A stretch of 64,000 nucleotides of DNA, taken from Melastoma dodecandrum (Eukaryota > Streptophyta > Magnoliopsida > Myrtales > Melastomataceae). Shown here piece by piece: positions 45,001 to 58,379 of the stretch. The stretch is taken from assembly GCA_029817715.1 (NCBI GenBank), contig JARUPY010000125.1:368789-432788 (forward strand), read 5' to 3'. The notes beneath the pieces were generated by a model, which was given only the letters and a program-made list of their open reading frames with translations, was not told where the DNA came from and searched no databases. Position numbers and translations under genes: made by a program. Positions within the stretch are counted from its first letter, which is position 1, and the number at the start of each line of letters is the position of its first letter.

Positions 45001-48000
45001 CTGTGCCTAAACCATATATTTGCAGTTTCTCCAGGGCCACCTTCAAACAAAATATCTTCAACAAGCATAATCATCCACAAGGTAAACCTGTAATTTAACA
45101 AATCGATTAGAGGGAAGATTCTGTGAAATGATTGCAAAGGCAAAAAAAGAAGGAAAACCCTCCAAAAATACATATGATAAATATAACATATGAAAACTCC
45201 CCACTGAAATGTGAGAGGCCCACATTCCATGAAGCATTAAACAAATAATCAAAACTGAAGGCAAGCCTACAAGCTTTTTCCTTTTCCGCTAAACAAAATA
45301 CTCATACTTGTTTTGAAATACAACTGTCAGAAATCTCCCTGTGGCGACCTCAAGTAGCTGTATGAAAGTTAATGGATGTTATATTATCAAATCGTCCTTT
45401 TTTGCCAAACAATTAAAGGGCGGACTAAATAGGGGATAACAAAAAGTGATTGAAGTTTGATGCAGCTAAGCCAGCGTTAGCTGCATTACAAAATGTCCAA
45501 CCTAGTCTGCTAAGCATCAGGACTGAGATTTCATTCGGCCAGAGCAATCCTGAATTTCACCTAGAGTTCTATTCTAAACATAATCTGCAGTTGAAATGCC
45601 CCTGGAATCTGGTGAAACATCGGCATATTTCATCCCCCCAGTATTCTAAAGTACTGAAATGAAAAACCAAAGATAATTTCATTATATCATTAAGATACTC
45701 CACAATGAGATAGATCCACGCAAAATTAAATCCAAAATGCACAGTCCGTATTGAAGTCTATGGAGATTCACTTGGCTAACTAAGAATCAATGATTCTCGA
45801 CGCGGGTTTACTGCCTGTCCCCAACAGGAAGCCTCCTCACTATCAACCGCAGAAGGCAATTTATGGAAGGTTACATATCACTCTTCCAAGCATTCCAACC
45901 ACCGTTGTCTGCATCCAAGGGCAATGCAATTCACCCTAATCATGAATTTCATCCAGAAAGTCAACAAAAAATACTTACAGGGAGAGAAACTAATTAAATT
46001 GAATAATCCCGGTAAGAACATGTAACCAGCCATCATCATGGTATAATTCTTTAAAGGTTTTTAGCAATATAGAAACCAATTATAAAACTCTCTTCTTCTT
46101 GAAAGGCAAAAAAAGGATTAAGTGATGGACAACTTTTAATACAAGAAAGAATCATGCAATCGTTATTAGATAAGTGGAATGAACTATTTATTCTGAGGAA
46201 TTATGGAAGAGGACTATATTTTAACCTTCCATATCAGTTCGTCCTAAGATCTGGGGGGGCGGGGGGGTTTTTGAGTCCAAAAGCTTGAACAACCATTCCC
46301 TCATTTCTCTTTGCCCAATGCAGTTACCTGCACTCCATGGGTACATTGTAAAGTGATCTCTTATCTCTCGTCCAAAAATTTGGACAAGAAATTGAATATC
46401 ATAAGAAGAACCCGTCCTTCCCACAAATTGTAGCTCTTCAAATGTTTATTAGTCCCTGGAGGTTTCCCCCCCCCATCAAAAGCCAGGTTTGCAACTTTTA
46501 AATCTCTTTCTCTTTTCTGGTTGACTTTCAAGTAATCAGAGTAAGTCTTCTTACCAAAATCCAGGTGGCTGCTAGGAATTTCTTCGTCAATAGCAAGCAT
46601 GCCCAGCACGACAAACTCCCTTATGACGGGTAGCCAGGGGCCAAATCCAGAACATACAAACTCAAAATTTTTCTGAATTTTGCATAGTTTCTGTGTCACC
46701 GCGACAGTGTTGTTTTCCAAGTTCAGAGACACAATGCCGCACCACACCCTGTTGGAACATATATTGTTTCTCCGGGAAAGCTGAGTGCACTCAATTGGTT
46801 TGTTCTTCTTCCGCCAGAAGTGGGTAAATAATCCAGCCACCACTACAACGAGGTGCGAAAATATATTTCATTCACCATAAACGGTGGCCTACAAGAATTG
46901 AGCATCAAACTTTTCAACTACAATGATATAAGTTTCCCCCCACTCCAAGACGAAAAATACATGTTAACCCACTCCACTATTTAAAAAAGTGAATATCTCA
47001 GACAACAATGAGTCAATTTCTCTCCTCTGTGTGCTGGGGTGGTGAAAAGGATAGCCTAATTCAATTAAAGCAACAAAGATAAAGCACTTTGACATTACCG
47101 CAATGATGTTGGTGTGTTCCACATGGACGTCTCCATTTTCATCACTAACATGAACAGTAACACCCAGAGGCACTTTTCCTGGGGGATACAAGTGCGCCAT
47201 CTATTTCAAAAGTTATTAAGGAGCAGACCCAGTCCAGCAACTAGGGTTTTGTTCCAGTGAATGAAGCAAAATAGAAAGAATAAACTATCAACATTTGAGA
47301 TGTGAGTTATAGTTGAAATTGAGACAGCTAGGTGAAAGTGGAAACAGAATAAATTATGGCAGATGTCTTGGAATCAAAATACTTCGCAATTGCCAAAGAA
47401 ATTTTTCCATACGAAATTCTGATAAAAGCCGAACCGTTGCATACCTACCATGCTAAAAGAAAAAAAAAAAAAATGAAGATATCAGCTGAACCTCTGCTTA
47501 GAATATTAATGACAACAACTCACTATCTAGCCATCCCTAAATATTGCACAAAACACCACAATTCCTCCTGACCGGCAATTATTGAATTTTCCTGTCCTAA
47601 TCATTTTGTTGGATCACAACACAGTTCACATAACTTTAGGTGGCTCCTTATTTTCCTTGTCATGCATATATGAGAAGAAACAATGCGTGCATCAAACTAT
47701 TGTTTTTTTTTTTTTGGTAGGCAAGGAAGGTAGCATTAGAATAGAGGCGTTCAGGTTTTAGGTTACAGAAATCCCAGCACATGGGATATCCCCATGTTTA
47801 AATAAACCCTTAATAACGAAACCCCATGTAGTTAACATGTGTCATCAAACTATTGAGAATGTACCATTATAATAACCCATGATTTATAATATATAATATA
47901 GATTTTTAAAAGTAAAACCGCTGATTTATATTTCAATTAACCAAAAAGGCTGCAAAAGAAGCAAAGTGAGCATAATGGGCCCCGACCGCTTTTGATTCAT

Positions 48001-51000
48001 ATCAGGTATTGCAAGCAATATTATTGGAATGATTTGAGTTAAAAAAAGGAACTTTAGATTACCACAATCCCAGATGCATCATATGTGGGATTAAAAGAAA
48101 TATCAACTGGTTTTTTTTTTTTATGCTCATGAGGACTGAATTTGTGTGTAATACATTTGGTATTGTTTACAAGCAAAAGAGTCAGCATCCCAACAAGTCC
48201 GACAAAATTAGCTCTAGATAAAGTTATATTAGATTTTGCAAAATATTGTGGCGGATCAATGGTCAGAGAGATAAAACCACAAGACAAAGGAAAATAATTA
48301 CAGCCGAGCAAATAGAGGAAAGAGGAAGCCAGAAGAAGAGTAAAAACAGAAAATGAGAGAGATAAGAGGAGAGGAAGAAAAAAAAAAATAAAAGAATAGA
48401 TAAGTTAAGAGGGAAGGGAAAAAGGAGAAAGAGGGAAAGAAAAAAGATAAAAGAGAAAAGTAAAAGCAAGGAAAAACAAGAGAGGAGAAAAAGGGGAAGA
48501 AAAGATTAAAACGAAAATAACAGGAGAAAAGAATAAAGACAGATAAAAAATAAACAATGGTAATTAGAAAAACGACAAAAATATGCGAAACCAAAAAAAA
48601 AAGGCAAAAAACTGAGCCAAAAATTAAAATAGGGGTAAAGAAATGAGGAGTTTAAAAAATATACCGAGAAAAAAAGTAAAGAAAAATTAACAATCGAAAT
48701 CTACAAAATAAAAAGTAAAAATTAAGGCAAAATAATCGAGAACAAAAGCGACCTACAGACTCAAAACAGACGATGGGCGCCGGTACTCACCCTTCCATAC
48801 AACGCCCCTCTTTCAAACTCACCCCAACACACCTAAAATCCTGTCCTTCCGTCTTCTGCTGCCTGCCCACTCTTACCATCTGCCACAAAGGTAAGCCAAT
48901 AGGATGAGTAGAGTAGTAAAAAAAGATAATCCCTATACATCCCGCACGCCCACCAACCAATACCATAAACCTCGAATCTACTCAAGATCAGGCGACATAG
49001 CTTTGCCCTGAAAGATATTAAAACTTCCCCCAAGCCCCTGACTTGCCCTCCTTCCACCTCGTTCATTCACTAACGAAAACAAAGCGAACAACACTTACCT
49101 AATTCCATCTGTCCCGCCCTCACGTAACTCCTCCTTTAGCTCTCTTCCTCCCGCTCTCTGCGCTAGCTTTTGCCCGACGTTTGCGCCCTATTATGTTCTT
49201 CTCCTAACTCTTATTTGTGAGCCCTTTTGTTCCACCTGTTAATAGAGCTTGGATTTTATTCCCTCCTATGCTGTTATTTACTAATATTAATCCCTGGCTT
49301 GGGTGATAAACTAATTTATAATTAGAATAGAGACTATTGATCATCCCTCCCGTGGGGCGACCGCGGATCCTATTCACCGAGGTTGATTCTTCTCTTTAAC
49401 CTTTGCCAATACCATCTGGACCCTTGTAGTTTCACTACCCGCAGTACCTCTTTCCGGACCAGAACTGAGAAGAAACCCGTGTTCCAGGCACTTGTCAGTT
49501 CTTGGGTTATACACCCCAAGTTATCGGCCTATGACTGCACCAGCCCTCCCCACTCGGGATAACCTAAGTATGAGCTTCCCAGCTACACAGTTAGTACTGC
49601 TGAACCATAGTCAAAGAACCAACGGACAGAAGTCCTCATTATGAAATCAGAAATTAATAGATGCCCGTCCAGTGATTCAACCAACAAATACCTGGGAGGT
49701 TCAAACAGATCGCTCAAAACTGGCAAAAGTTACTAAGTGGCATTCATCATAAAATTAGTATACCTTATACGGGTCGGGGGGGGGGGGGGGGGGGGTTGGG
49801 GAGCAGGACCATATCCGCAGAGATAAATTAAGGATTGAATCACCTTAATCATGCAAAAATATAAAGGGGATACAACTCATGCACATATGGACAGGTTGTT
49901 TTTGCATATGAAGATATATATACTCCTTGCAAGTTTTCATTTGAAACTTAATTTGCACTTTGTTGGGATAATCTGAAGTGCTTTTATTCTCACGTACATT
50001 AAGTGATAGCTGTGTCAAGTGGTCCACAAGATTCGCTCTCGCTGTGGGCCAATAGTGCAAGTTGCTAATATCAGTGAGCAACACCTGAACGAAAAACCCT
50101 GCAATGTTGAGAAATTATATTGACTATATACAATGGGCATTGGAAGAAGAATACAATCGTGTCAGGGCTGCTGCCTGACCATGGAACCGAAGAGACTTCA
50201 CAGCAAGCCAATTAGAGAAAAAATTGGCACTGAAAGTGGGTGAACCCCTATTAACTCATAAAAAAAAAACAATGTCCTTTCAAATTTTAGCTAAGTATAG
50301 CACCGAAGAGTGCCTTACTCATATATAGATTTCGCAATGTCTGACAAGAAAACGATTGAAAGAGAAAAAGAAAAAAAAGAAAAAAATAAAAAATATTTGA
50401 ATGGAATTACAAATGTGGGTCCAACACTTAACCGATGTGGGGGAGCCCATCCGTCTTAAATTACGACTAAATACACATGATCAAGAGGTCAACGAAGAAT
50501 ATCCCAATGCAATCAATTTCTCCACTGGCAGTGATTACCGGTTAGGCACTATCCCATCATAGAGTAGTCTATAAAAGTCTTCTAAGTGAAATGTCTTTCT
50601 CTCTTTTCACGCCATTTCAATCTGTCGACATTGGGTAAAATATCTCCATACAATGTGGTGTGACACCTATAGAAATCTTATTGTAGCAGGAATAGCGACT
50701 TGAATCGCTGCTCACGCAAGAATAATAATATCATTTAGCAAACTATTTGAATATGAATCAGTCAACTAGGGCTGGGTGCATAATCTGGCAGCATGACGTG
50801 ATGCTCTTTTTTTTAGGGTAAGTAGGTTCCCACCCCAGAAGTCCATTTATGTAATGCTTGCATGATATGCAAAGCTGGTGGTTATGTCCTAAATATGAAG
50901 AAAATCTCGGCTCTGACGTATTGCAACTAAGAGGCAGACAAGAAAATAGAACTCAATATCAATAAGGATGGGTGAAAATGACTATACCAGGGACAACTTG

Positions 51001-51640
51001 CAAAGGCTTTGCGAGAAAATGAATTTTCTCCAGTGGGACTAGTTTCTCTATCTCTGTGAGCTAGAAGCAAAATAAGGAAATAGCTATTCAGGATGTCAGC
51101 GACCAGTTAGAATAATCTTCTAAGTTTTATTAATTCTCCTTATGTGGTTTATAAGACTGATTCATCCACTCTGGTCTCACACAGACATGACAAGACAAAA
51201 TTTTCGTTTACTAATACTAAAATAAGAAAGGCAGTAGATAACTATTGTTATCTTTTCTTTTTATTATATTATGAGCCTAAGTGTCATAGGGGATAGCTTG
51301 GGTCAAGTTAGTTCTATGAAATAGCAAATAAAAATTCAAAACTTCGAAAACTACATAGCAGAGATGAATCTTCAACACTTAAGAAGTTCATAATGTGAAG
51401 GCTAAAAAGAACACCTAAAAGATCTATGGTAAAATGCTGATACTAATGCGATTCACTGAGAAAAATAATTTGTGAGAGGACTTGGTCATGTCGGGACGCG
51501 GATGGACAGGTGGGTAAGTGTGGTTGCTCTTCCATGATCCTTTGTACGTAATGAAGCAGGTACGCCGTTTGGCAACATTTTCAAACACAAGCTCATCAGC
51601 AAATGGCTCCTCAGTTGTTTGCATATTGGGTATGTACATT
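42087..51640 (-). CDS. JMJ21: F-box/JmjC protein, JMJ21-like (At1g78280 type), multi-exon
   Basis: Exons were recognised piecewise; boundaries are approximate. 51640-51525: MSLCL and TYKGSWK, after the F-box. 51079-50995: VPLEKIHF. 50091-49850: VLLTDISN..KVQIKF..YLHMQK, JmjC start. 47199-47101: LYPPGKVPLGVTVHVSDENG. 46843-46440: KPIECTQL, LENNTVAVTQ, NFEFVC. 46425-46230: WSAGNCIGQREMREWL. 45940-45800: RWLECLEE. 45091-44997, 44926-44720 (ILASGILF). 43510-43330: WRPSHIIDFSDLSVG. 42868-42725: DPLYDLIPIHLDIFRGDASL. 42210-42087: YCILHEENVLG, KELRQAQSWEEVEQTV. This family joins an F-box, a JmjC domain and a C-terminal aminoglycoside-phosphotransferase-like domain; the substrate is uncertain. Several 1-nt indels occur. 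I could not locate the iron-binding HxD segment or the F-box start. Confidence 0.82.
47250..49840. other. Long intron region of JMJ21 with A-rich and foreign-looking parts
   Basis: Between the exons at 49850 and 47199 lie: a poly-T start followed by GGTAGGCAAGGAAGG at 47700-47740; a purine-rich (A/G) tract of about 450 bp at 48290-48760; a compositionally different, C-rich block at 48770-49620 that may be an inserted repeat; and a run of 20 G at 49776-49795. The missing JmjC core exon should be in this interval but was not found. Confidence 0.45.
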
Positions 51641-52420
51641 CACAAAGTATTTACTTTGCATCATCACAAGAAACTAATACGAGTCATGCGACTAGAGACA
51701 AGAGAACGCTTCAGCCCTCACTGCTGTCGCACCAACTTGTTTGCTGCATCTTGGACAGAAATCAACAGCTTTAACAGACTCAGTTCAGTTTTCGATCTGC
51801 TACGTGGCATTCCTTATAGCTGAAGCATTTCCAGCTTCCCGGCATCAACATCGGCCCTCTTCTACGTCCTTAATTAAGCTAATCGCGTTCGATTCAATAT
51901 ATCAGAGAAAACAGGAGAGCTTGATACTATTTTCGCTAATAGTAAAAACTTGATTCTTCAACTCATTGAACTAATCAGGCGCAACAACAACTCGGCGAAT
52001 AACTGAAACTAAGGAATAGCAAAAATAATACAGACAGCGAGAGAAAATTTTCGTCCAGTTCGATGGTGGGTTGTTTCTTCACAGCTGCTGACAGCACATT
52101 AGAGTCGTTGGTGCAGTAAGGACAGTCTGGCGAGGGGAGCAGAATTCTGCCATAAACGAGGCAGGATAACTCTGGGTTCGATTTGCAATACCACTCTGTG
52201 GTCGATTGCTTCCAGGCGCATTGGGGCTTAACTTCAGGACCTCCCTGCGATCGAGGATTCTGCGCCGTGGGGATCGTCCATCGTTCTTACGAGAGCAGAT
52301 GGACAGCGTGACAAAAGGTCTATCGAGTACGGTGCTTCAGATTCCCCAATTTATAGCTTCCCCCTGCGCCGTGAGTGCCAGCGTGAGAATCCGACGATCT
52401 TTATCGTCTCTTGGTAATTA
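51641..52420 (-). other. Possible 5' exon(s) and promoter of the JMJ21-like gene
   Basis: A minus-strand open stretch of about 75 codons (52250-52020) reads EVKPQCAWKQSTTEWYCKSN.. and ..LLPSPDCPYCTNDSNVLSAAV, with a TATAAAT (about 52359-52353) and an ATG at about 52292 upstream. I do not recognise this Cys-containing segment as the F-box of JMJ21, so it could be a 5' exon, another small gene, or noise. The F-box itself was not found in 51641-52000. Confidence 0.3.
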
Positions 52421-55400
52421 AAATACATTATAAGGATGTGTTTAGGTTTATGAACAGTGTTTTGCTTACTCCTTCTCATTTTTAAAGAATTAAAAATGAA
52501 AAAACATATTTGGTTATATAATATTGTGTGTTTTTTAAAATAAATTTCCAATAATATTATAATATAATAGGTACACAGGTAAATTTATGTTTGTGTCTTT
52601 TTCGTTAAAGCTTAATGAACAATTTTTTAAAGATAGATACTGATTATACTTAAGAATAATTTTGCAACATAATCACTAAAAATATTCCTTTTATTGTGAG
52701 TTGAGGTTACTTATTGTTTAGTACGCTCATCTCGCTCATGTACGTTGTTGCAAACAACAGTCATAGTTTTTCCTAGGATTTGTTTCTTTATCAGCTAATA
52801 TTGCTTCTCAAACCTCAAAGACGCGGCAGGCTTCCGCCTGCTTCGGCCTGGCCACCCTTCCTGCTTCTCCCTGTGACGTTCAGTCGGCAACATTTTGAGG
52901 ACTCCTTGCGGTGTTCATCACTGCGATTTGGCCCGGCCTGTCATTTTCAGGCCTCAGGATGAGTGCACCCGCCCTGGCCAGCGCCTTCTGGTGGCAATAA
53001 GAGTGCGGTTCTTCAGCTTGCGGTGTTGTGGCAATCTCCTGTCGTGAGGACACTTCTGCCGCAGACGGCTTGTCCTGTTGGGCCGTGATAGCGCGTTATT
53101 CCAGATATTCAGTCTTCTGTCTCTTTGAGTCCGCTGATAGTGTCTTTACTGCTTCTTCCTACGGCGTTTCTTTTCTCGCAGTCGCTTGGCAATGGTTCAT
53201 TTTTGTCCAACGTTGTCTTTTTAGGTAAGGACAGTTTTAACAGAATCTGCGCAGCTAAAGCATGACATGTGGTTTGCGCAAATCGCGATCAATCAAATTG
53301 TAGGACACAGAAAATAGTCGTCCTCACCCATTTACTTCGGCTGGGATAAGTGATGGCCCCGGTGGATCACTTCTTAGGCCCGATCGTAAACCACTATGGC
53401 TTCGTTGTTCTGCTGACATCGCCTCCGAGTTGAAGAAGTTTCGCATCTCGATGCATATTGACTCTCAGTTCGCTGCGAAGCCATGTTCGGTGATTCTGAG
53501 CCTCGAGATCAATTGCCGAAAGAGTTAACTTCCTGCACATATCCCATCTAGTTCTCGTCCCAGCCACATGACAATGAGATTCAGCATGGTTGGGGCGGGG
53601 GGGGTGGGGGGGGGCGAGATGCCGAGCGTTGATTGACTTCTAGTGGGGCTCTCCTCGACGTCCTCCAATCAACCTTCATTCGAAGTGTGCACGTTTAGTC
53701 GTCACCACCATCGCCATTTAGCCACTGAATAGATCATCTTTTTCGGGCATCCCTCCAACCTCTCGGCTTCAACTCGTGGGCTATCTTTTGGGCGTTTACC
53801 ATGGATCTTGATCTCATCACCGTTCCCGCATTTTCTGGTTTCTGTGGTTGGCTGAACGTTTCGCAAGTGTCAAACATAACCAGCTACAATTGTGGTTATT
53901 CACGTTTCGTCGGTCTTTCATCCGAAAGTATCATCATACTTCCCTTCGTTGACCAGGGGGTCTTTCCATGCAAATATTTGAAGACTAAGGCGATCACTCA
54001 AGTCATCAAAGCTAAGGAAGATTCGTATCAAAAGTCACTGTTTGGATTATCTGTTGCTAGCTTCCTTTGATTGGCATTCAAACGAGACCTGAAGGCCATC
54101 GGAGGATGAGTTTTGTAAAGAACTACTGTGATGGGATTTATTCATGACGCAAGCTCGGAGGCAACATTTCGTGATAGGAAAAGTACGACCTAACTTCTAT
54201 AGCACTGAGAAGGTCGAACTCTGGACTTGGCTTCTCTGAAGTGATACTCAAGTTGCAAGGATTAGTGGGCAACTACACCGCTGGATTCCGGAAGCGTTTT
54301 ACTGTCCTTTCCATTGCCCCGAGTTCTATATCTCGTGGTGAAACCTTCACATGATTGATTGCATGACACGCTCTAGCGCTCCATTGCAACCCTTAGTTTC
54401 GCATTTGCAGGATCCTTTGTCAGTATAATCCTGCTTGAGGCATCTCATCTCCGTTTTCCAGAGGCCTGTGGTCTCTCCGGTTCCCACCGGGGGTGAGTAT
54501 CTTGAGCTCTCTCCCTCCGAGTGGGGACATTATCATTTTAGTCAACGACTCGAGCTGTATGACCTGCTTGCGTGACAGTGGACAGAGTCTTTGACACTCC
54601 GGCATCCATATATTTGGCGTACCTTCGACTTTGAGGCCGTTACTGGCAGGGTGGTCTTTTCTTGTCATTCGACCGCGTGTCCGCCGATTGCAGTGTCAGT
54701 TACTGCGAGTCAGCGAGCTCATTGCGCAGCTGAGACAAATCCTTCTCACCAGCTCGTACAAAAAAAATCATTCCAAAGGAAAGGCATTTTCCTTCTCGAT
54801 TTCATCCTCTAACGGCTCCTATCTGCGGAAAAGACATCTTTCTAACCTTGCCGACTGCGAGCCGCACAATATGCTCGACGCCATGTTAGTGTGCCTCAAG
54901 TTGCCACCTTATCTCTTCTCCGTATCCCTGTTGAATTCTCGTCTAATCTATGTCTTCCTAAATGTCTTCGAAAAGATAAGTTCACGAAAGCGCCCTGCCA
55001 GATATACTGAACTCATCTTATTGTGGGAAGTCGAAATGCATCACAAGGCCCTGGCTATCTTCTTCGGAGACTTGTAGGGCAGTTTAGTGTTCAGAATCAC
55101 TAACAGATAGAGAAAGAGCGTTTCGCTTTTGGAACAAGTCGAATGAACACCCATTTCAATTGTCAACTAGATCATATGAGACAGAACCATATCTCTAATC
55201 GCGCATTTCATGTTATTCACACTGCGCGTGAGGTATCAGGAGTATCGAATACGGAATCATCACTCCATATTGAACAATTAGGATTTCGCGTCGCATTAAG
55301 ATGAAAAGCAGGCGCGTAAACAGATTTAGAATAGTTCGCTGTAGTGGGGAGGCATAGGCCGAACCTTGGTAGGGGGGGGGGGGGAGAGGGAATGGCAATT

Positions 55401-55704
55401 GTCGGCGGTGGATAATTGGTCTGAGCCACCCAATGAGCTACAACATTCGCACCATAGGTTCATGCCTTGGCAGTAGCGAACATCATTTGTACTCGGGTCA
55501 TCTGACCTCTTCTTATAGCTCATAATGAATGTATAGTAAGCTAATTCACTTTGTCGGGTAAATGCGTAAAACCCGCACAAACATACATAGATTCCATTAC
55601 TCTAATTACATAATTCTATGACTGTTGCTTTCTTAGGGACGGATTTCCATCCAGCTCAGCATGAGTATTCGAAATTAACTCTTAACCTTGGTAAGATCAT
55701 CACG
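52421..55704. other. Unassigned, error-like or repeat-derived region
   Basis: AT-rich to about 52790, then a GC-richer block with no intron-like base bias. The plus strand has coding-looking fragments that do not join: 53801-54068 (MDLDLITVPAFSGFCGW..) and about 54478-55077 (GGEYLELSPSEWGHYHFSQ.., TLRHPYIWRTFDFEAVTG, LLRVSELIAQLRQ). These may belong to one decayed transposable-element gene, but I cannot name it. G-rich tracts lie at 53595-53615. Confidence 0.35.
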
Positions 55705-56960
55705 ACTTAGGGTGTCGGCAATGTTGAAGTCCTGGGATTGCACAAGGCCGGGAGGCATGTAGCTAATCGACTGCTCGTTAATGCGGCCTCCAGTTCGCGT
55801 TGTAGCGTTGCTTCTCGGTTGGTGTCTTGTCCGCGCGCAAACAAGGCTCGCGGGTACCCCTGGGTTAGCGCGGCACTACCTTCCCAAATAGCCCTGTTGC
55901 ATGCTCTCGCCAGCCGTCCAGAGGGTCGCGTACTGCCGAGCCCCATGGAAGTATGCGCATCTGCCGTATGGGGTTCGTGATGGTTCTCTAGCCAGGAGCG
56001 AGTTCGCCAGGAGTGTATGATCATCCCATCCGAGTTTCCCGATATCCACCTATTGTGTGGCGACTAAAACTTCGTTGTACTCGAAAGAGGGAGGGGTTCT
56101 AGGGTGACCTTAAATTAAGGCTCGTGTTTGAATGGAGCCGCGGCGTAAGACGCGCACTGTGTCCTGGACAACCTGTCTCAAGCGGGGAGAGTCATCGCCG
56201 TGACCCAGGCAGTGCGAGATCGTTGAAACTTCTATCTACCTTGCCCCCTGGGCATTGGCGGAGGTCAGGTAGGCGGTGGACGCGCGTTTCTCCGCATCGA
56301 CTTGTGCAAAATCCGTTCACAGGCAGACACATCGCTCCGTAGGCAGGTGTCAAGATTGACGGTTGATTCGTGGTGGCCCAGCTAACATTCCCAGATTTCC
56401 TAGAGGTCCGCTAGGCGGAGGGGGGGGGGGGGGGGGGGGCCCCCACCCCCGCCCCCCCCACTCCCTGGGGCTCACGGCCACTTTCAAAGCGAGGAACGGC
56501 ATTTGCGGTGCTCTTTGAGGAGTTTACGCCAAGATGAACAACCCAATTCTTGGTGCGTAAACCTGCCTGCCAGACATATCAAGGTAGGAAGCAGAGCCTC
56601 CACTTGGTAAGTAGGCTCGGTTAGTAATCCGGTCCACGCCAGGAAGGAAACCAGAGGGGGGCTGGGGATCTGGGGGGAGGTAGAGGGACTGGGAGGATAG
56701 TCGACGATGTATGGAACAGCTGTGCGGGGGAGAAACGGCCGTACGACAGAGGAGGTTGAGGGGTGATTTCGTTGCCCTTGAGGAGGGAGGCGCGTTGTGG
56801 TTAGTCAATGACATGAGGTCCTGCTCCTGGAGCAGGGAGGGCAGTTGAGCTTGCGGGGCAGCCTGCGGGCGCGGGAGTTGTTATAGGAGTGGATAAAAGA
56901 GGAAGAGGAGGGAGGAAATGTGAGGGTTATATTTCTTCAAGTTCTGCTGTCTCTTTCTAA
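55705..56960 (-). pseudogene. EXORDIUM-like (phosphate-induced protein 1) copy 1
   Basis: Minus-strand fragments in family order: a hydrophobic leader with HISSLLFLF (about 56935-56905), L.Q.QDL..LTNHNAPLLKGNE (about 56830-56770), ..SPAPLWFPSW.. (about 56650), then past a 20-G run at 56420-56439, and near the end CLPALCNPRTSTLPTP with a stop at 55707. EXORDIUM proteins are secreted, brassinosteroid-linked growth regulators of about 310 residues. Many frame changes and an oversized span make this the worst of the three copies: a pseudogene or heavily mis-sequenced. Confidence 0.6.
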
Positions 56961-58379
56961 GGCCGGAAGTCGGAGGAAATGACTGGAGCAAGCTAAGAGG
57001 TATATTTTGTTGCTGGCTAAAGATTGAGAGTAAATAGTGGAAGTAGAAGGATGTGGTTTGATGTGTGCTCTAATGTGCATATAATACGGCAAACAGGGAG
57101 GAGCTCTCGCAATTGCCGGCTAGGTTTGCTGTTCTAACGTGTTGCACCACCTTCATCAGCTGTGTCCTTGCATAAAGAAATAATGTTAAGAGCGCTGTCT
57201 TTGTTTTTAGTTTTGACTGGGCGGTTTCGTGGCAATGGGGGACCAAAAGTCTAACAAAGGGAGGTCAATCACGGCATTTGACTTTTGGAGGAAAATATTA
57301 TTACGTGACTATTAGCCAACTCAAATGTTATGGGAGTCACTCTTGCAACCAATACATACAGCGCGTAAAATATGAAGGGCTACTCGTCAGTCGCTTCGGA
57401 CTATGAGGCAGCTTGTTCATCGAAATAAAGAGATTAGTATGCCGACACTCATCGATCCTTTAAACCTTTTCAGATGCGACCAAGGGATCAAAAGTTCTTT
57501 TACGCGGGGAAGAAAAACATAAATTTTTGTAAAGAGGAAATCGGTGTTGCATATTCAAAGGGTAGTTGCGGAAGATTCAGTGATGGGATTTCTGATTAGA
57601 CGAAAAGGACGTACGAACTCCGTCGCATTCTGCGAGTAAGGGGCCGCGCCACGACAGCTGGCACGTGGATTTACTAAGAATATTAAGACGTAACATGAAA
57701 CATTTAATTAGAGTTAAGACATTTAAGTTAAAAATGACGATCCATTAATTTCTACGTTGTATTTAGAGTGTGAAGATAGGGTGGTCTGAATTCAGTTACG
57801 GGGATATCTTCAGCTTCAAAATCTATCATAATCAATTTCTATTATGTTAGAAAACTCATTTCATACATCGTCTTTTTATTCCCTGATCTAAATCCGGATT
57901 CAGTGTTTCGGCGAAAATTGGGAAACAAAAATAATTATTTTCTAATATCTTCGTTTCTTATACAGTCAGACGAGAAGATCTCACTTAGCGGCATCCGCTT
58001 AAATAGACGGGTAGATTGTTGGTGTTTTGTTCGGTAAACTGCTCCCATAGAAATTAAGGGCATGGGACTTGTGCCCCATGTTTAGACCATTGCTTGCTTG
58101 GCTCAAAATGATAGGCAAAGGCTATAGTCACATTTGGGAACAAAAACGCAGAGGATGATGCATTGTTCGTTCAACATGTAACGTCATTTACTATACACTA
58201 GTCATTCAGTATATATTCAACATATCATACATTGCCCCAAGATAGTATAGTACAGTCGGACGCGGACTATGTCTCCCAACTCTCAAGGAACGTAGGTCTC
58301 GTTATGTGGTGATCTATTGTTACTACCGCGCGCCAACCAGGAGCGCGACCATATTTCACATCCCGAGGATGTCTGCACG
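56961..58379. other. Spacer between EXORDIUM-like copies 1 and 2
   Basis: No coding segment, RNA gene or repeat was recognised. It should hold the promoter of copy 1. Confidence 0.45.

Noticed and set aside
48298..48594. Minus-strand hydrophobic ORF (Phe/Ser/Leu-rich)
   Set aside because: It arises from a purine-rich tract read on the other strand; a low-complexity artefact, not a membrane protein.
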